A DNA stretch of 64,000 bases, from contig JAJYQP010000093.1 in the NCBI GenBank assembly GCA_021794525.1, positions 56,147 to 120,146 on the forward strand, read 5' to 3'. Origin of the DNA: Pseudomonadota bacterium (GTDB taxonomy: Bacteria; Pseudomonadota; Alphaproteobacteria; Sphingomonadales; Sphingomonadaceae). This document shows positions 62,618 to 64,000 of the stretch, in pieces. Position 1 is the stretch's first letter; each line of letters begins with the position of its first letter. Under the pieces are notes generated by a model. That model saw nothing but the letters and a program-made list of their open reading frames with translations. It searched no databases and was not told where the DNA came from. Made by a program: the position numbers and the translations under genes.

Positions 62618-62995
62618 TCAGTACGTCATGACCTTGCAGTCGCCTTCCATGACCTCTTCGATCAGGTGGGCGCCGCCGACGATCCCCGAGCACTCGGGGA
62701 TGAGATCGTCCTCGGTCATGTCGAAGAGATCGAGATTGGGGGAGCAGCAGTAGAACTTGGCGCCCGCGTCGTGCGCATCCTTGATGAAGTCGTATACCGT
62801 TTTGGGCGACCCTTCCTTGACTACAAGGCTTTCGGCCACGCCCTTCTTCATCAGCCGGCCGGCCGTGGCGGTGCAGATCACATCGACCTCGTATTCCATT
62901 GCCGCAGCGACGGTAGCCTGGAAGATCGGCGCGCCAAGCTCCTCCCCGTTGCGCGGGTCGGTGTTGGCCATGACGATGATCAGCTTTTCAGCCAT
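62618..62995 (-). CDS. dsrE: DsrE-family sulfur carrier (DsrE3-like)
   Basis: A 125-residue DsrE-fold protein that binds sulfane sulfur on cysteine and hands it on in the cytoplasm. Cysteines: Cys41, the vicinal pair Cys83-Cys84 (KFYCCSPNLDLF), Cys102 (PECSG) and Cys120. The vicinal pair is the likely active site, as in DsrE3 proteins of sHdr clusters. It is the first gene behind the candidate operator at 63062-63073 and lies 15 bp before hdrC1. Confidence 0.9.
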   Translation of the reverse strand: MAEKLIIVMANTDPRNGEELGAPIFQATVAAAMEYEVDVICTATAGRLMKKGVAESLVVKEGSPKTVYDFIKDAHDAGAKFYCCSPNLDLFDMTEDDLIPECSGIVGGAHLIEEVMEGDCKVMTY

Positions 62996-63061
62996 TTCAG
63001 CAGATGCTCCTCTTCCGGCCCGTCCCGTCGTTCGCGGAATCGGTACCTACTCGTTTCAGAC

Positions 63062-63073
63062 CTTACATATAAG
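63062..63073. promoter_or_regulatory. Candidate operator upstream of the sHdr operon
   Basis: CTTACATATAAG, a 12-bp near-palindrome (10 of 12 positions symmetric), 66 bp before the dsrE ATG, in an AT-rich patch. Its half-site ATATAAG (63067-63073) is identical to the right half of the second inverted repeat in the sqr-rhodanese promoter. This hints at control by the same ArsR-type protein. Confidence 0.45.
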
Positions 63074-63095
63074 AAAAAACTAATGCAAGTCGCCG

Positions 63096-63788
63096 TCACC
63101 GCATCAAGCCGGTTTCGGCTATTAGCCCGGTCATGAACGGGACGAGCGCATCTTCGATCGCGGTCTGCGTGGCTCGCAGGTGAGCGAGCGCCTCGCCGGC
63201 TCCTTCCGGGCTCTCCTCGAACTCCATGATGAGGTCTTCGATCATTGCGACCTTGATGCCGGGATGATAGTCGAAACCGAACGCGGTGGTGCCCATCTGG
63301 AACGCCAGCGGTGCGCCCTGCGCATCGTGCGCGAGAATCGTCGCGAAGTCCGGCGGCACAGGGCGGTCGCGCCCGTACCGGCAGAACGGGAATGTTTCGG
63401 GAAGGTAGCCCGCAAGCGCCGTGTCGCTGGCGCGGAAGCCTTCTCCCAAGGTACACGCGAGCGGCGCGGGCGCAGATCCGCCGCCGGCAGCGCGGGCCAG
63501 GACTTGGGCACCGAGCCCGAAGCCGAGCACCAGCTTGTTGGCCATCAGGCAAGCCCGGACCAGCGCCTGCTCCTCGGCCAGCGTCGGCAGGTCACGCTCG
63601 CCCGCGCTCCCCCACGGTCCACCGCCGAGCAGCACGAGCCCGTCGCCGACTTCTTCAAGCGTGGGTATCGCCACCGCGCCGGTAAACGGGCGGATGTAGC
63701 GAAAGCGGATTCGGCGGCCTTCGAGATGATCCTCGATCAGCCCAAGGTACTCGGCGCTGGTGTGCTGGAGGACGGTGAGCTTCTTCAC
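63096..63788 (-). CDS. Glutamine-amidotransferase-fold protein lacking the catalytic Cys
   Basis: A 230-residue class-I GATase-fold protein like the gene found with lipoate-assembly genes in some sHdr clusters. The nucleophile elbow reads LVLGFGLGAQVLA, where the usual GxCxGxQ has Gly91 instead of Cys. The usual HPE reads YHPGIK, with His175 kept and Glu lost. It therefore cannot act as a standard glutaminase and may be a scaffold, or use its pocket differently. Its ATG overlaps the end of the lipoate-ligase-like gene by 4 bp. Confidence 0.8.
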   Translation of the reverse strand: MKKLTVLQHTSAEYLGLIEDHLEGRRIRFRYIRPFTGAVAIPTLEEVGDGLVLLGGGPWGSAGERDLPTLAEEQALVRACLMANKLVLGFGLGAQVLARAAGGGSAPAPLACTLGEGFRASDTALAGYLPETFPFCRYGRDRPVPPDFATILAHDAQGAPLAFQMGTTAFGFDYHPGIKVAMIEDLIMEFEESPEGAGEALAHLRATQTAIEDALVPFMTGLIAETGLMR

Positions 63789-64000
63789 GCCGGGACCGGC
63801 TCGGCGGCGAGCGCGGCTGCGGCGGCGGCGGCGAAATCCTCGGCCCCGATCGAAAGCAGGCCGCCCGGCGGCAGCGCCGCGAAATAACGCCGGATGGCGC
63901 TCCCGACCTCGTCCACCCGGATCTGCCGCAGCGCGGCTTCGAGATCGAACACGATCCGCGGCGGGGTCGCGAAAAAGTCGCCAGTGAACAGCACCTCGCG
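63785..64000 (-). CDS. Lipoate-protein ligase-like C-terminal part (sLpl type), 5' end outside window
   Basis: Open to the right edge. The visible 71 residues include FTGDFFATPPRIVFDLEAALRQIRVDEV, matching the accessory domain of lipoate-protein ligases (the GDFF..P and helix pattern), then an Ala-rich end. In sHdr organisms a dedicated ligase of the sLpl(AB) type loads LbpA, encoded about 8 kb to the left here. The catalytic domain lies outside the window, so the call rests on one domain end plus context. Confidence 0.6.
   Translation of the reverse strand, partial: REVLFTGDFFATPPRIVFDLEAALRQIRVDEVGSAIRRYFAALPPGGLLSIGAEDFAAAAAAALAAEPVPA

Overview
The window is GC-rich, gene-dense DNA with the protein repertoire of an alphaproteobacterium. 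The housekeeping genes (dnaE, purF, lolCD, ETF-quinone oxidoreductase), the short operons with ATGA overlaps and a GTTC-N7-GTTC LexA box all fit that class. My best guess is Sphingomonadales, Erythrobacteraceae-like. This is inferred from protein style only, since no rRNA or tRNA gene was seen.

Layout. (1) 1-5.5 kb: end of the ETF-quinone oxidoreductase gene, a degenerate uracil-DNA-glycosylase-like gene, a lytic transglycosylase, moaB and a COG1533 radical SAM gene with a LexA box at its start. (2) 5.5-17 kb: a 405-bp repeat-rich intergenic stretch, an M20 peptidase homologue lacking two metal ligands, a lower-GC orphan, a small operon (acyl-CoA ligase, GNAT, DUF411, DUF1330), dnaE, and glutathione peroxidase-lolD-lolC. 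(3) 17-31 kb: purF, an SDR, a PilZ protein, the photolyase-cfa-serine hydrolase operon behind a truncated DUF457 gene, PAP2, a phytoene-dehydrogenase-like oxidoreductase, an acyl-CoA dehydrogenase, a DJ-1 protein and a DUF305/beta-propeller fusion. (4) 31-43.6 kb: a lipoprotein cytochrome c, threonine degradation (tdh-kbl), a complete histidine-utilisation locus (hutIHGU facing hutFC, with a putative HutC operator) and a biotin carboxylase subunit.

(5) 43.7 kb to the right edge is the most interesting part: a sulfur-oxidation island of at least 20 kb. A divergent promoter at about 48.37 kb carries two interlocking inverted repeats. It drives sulfide:quinone oxidoreductase, a DUF2892 protein, a TolC-type channel, remnants of a persulfide dioxygenase, a DUF442 protein and a TauE/SafE exporter to the left. 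To the right it drives a rhodanese, an RND adaptor, an RND pump and an ArsR-family repressor with candidate persulfide-sensing cysteines. Next come an Nfu-type Fe-S carrier and an Mrp ATPase fused to DUF971. Last is a full sulfur-oxidising heterodisulfide-reductase-like (sHdr) operon: dsrE-hdrC1-hdrB1-hdrA-hyp-hdrC2-hdrB2-hyp-lbpA. Upstream of it are a degenerate glutamine-amidotransferase-like gene and the C-terminal end of a lipoate-ligase-like gene that runs off the window.

Read together, the island suggests this route: SQR makes persulfide from sulfide, rhodanese and DsrE carry the sulfane sulfur, the lipoate-dependent sHdr complex oxidises it to sulfite, TauE/SafE exports sulfite, and Nfu/Mrp supply Fe-S clusters. 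A split tripartite RND pump sits under the same apparent control. No tusA, soxXYZAB or dsrAB gene is visible in the window.
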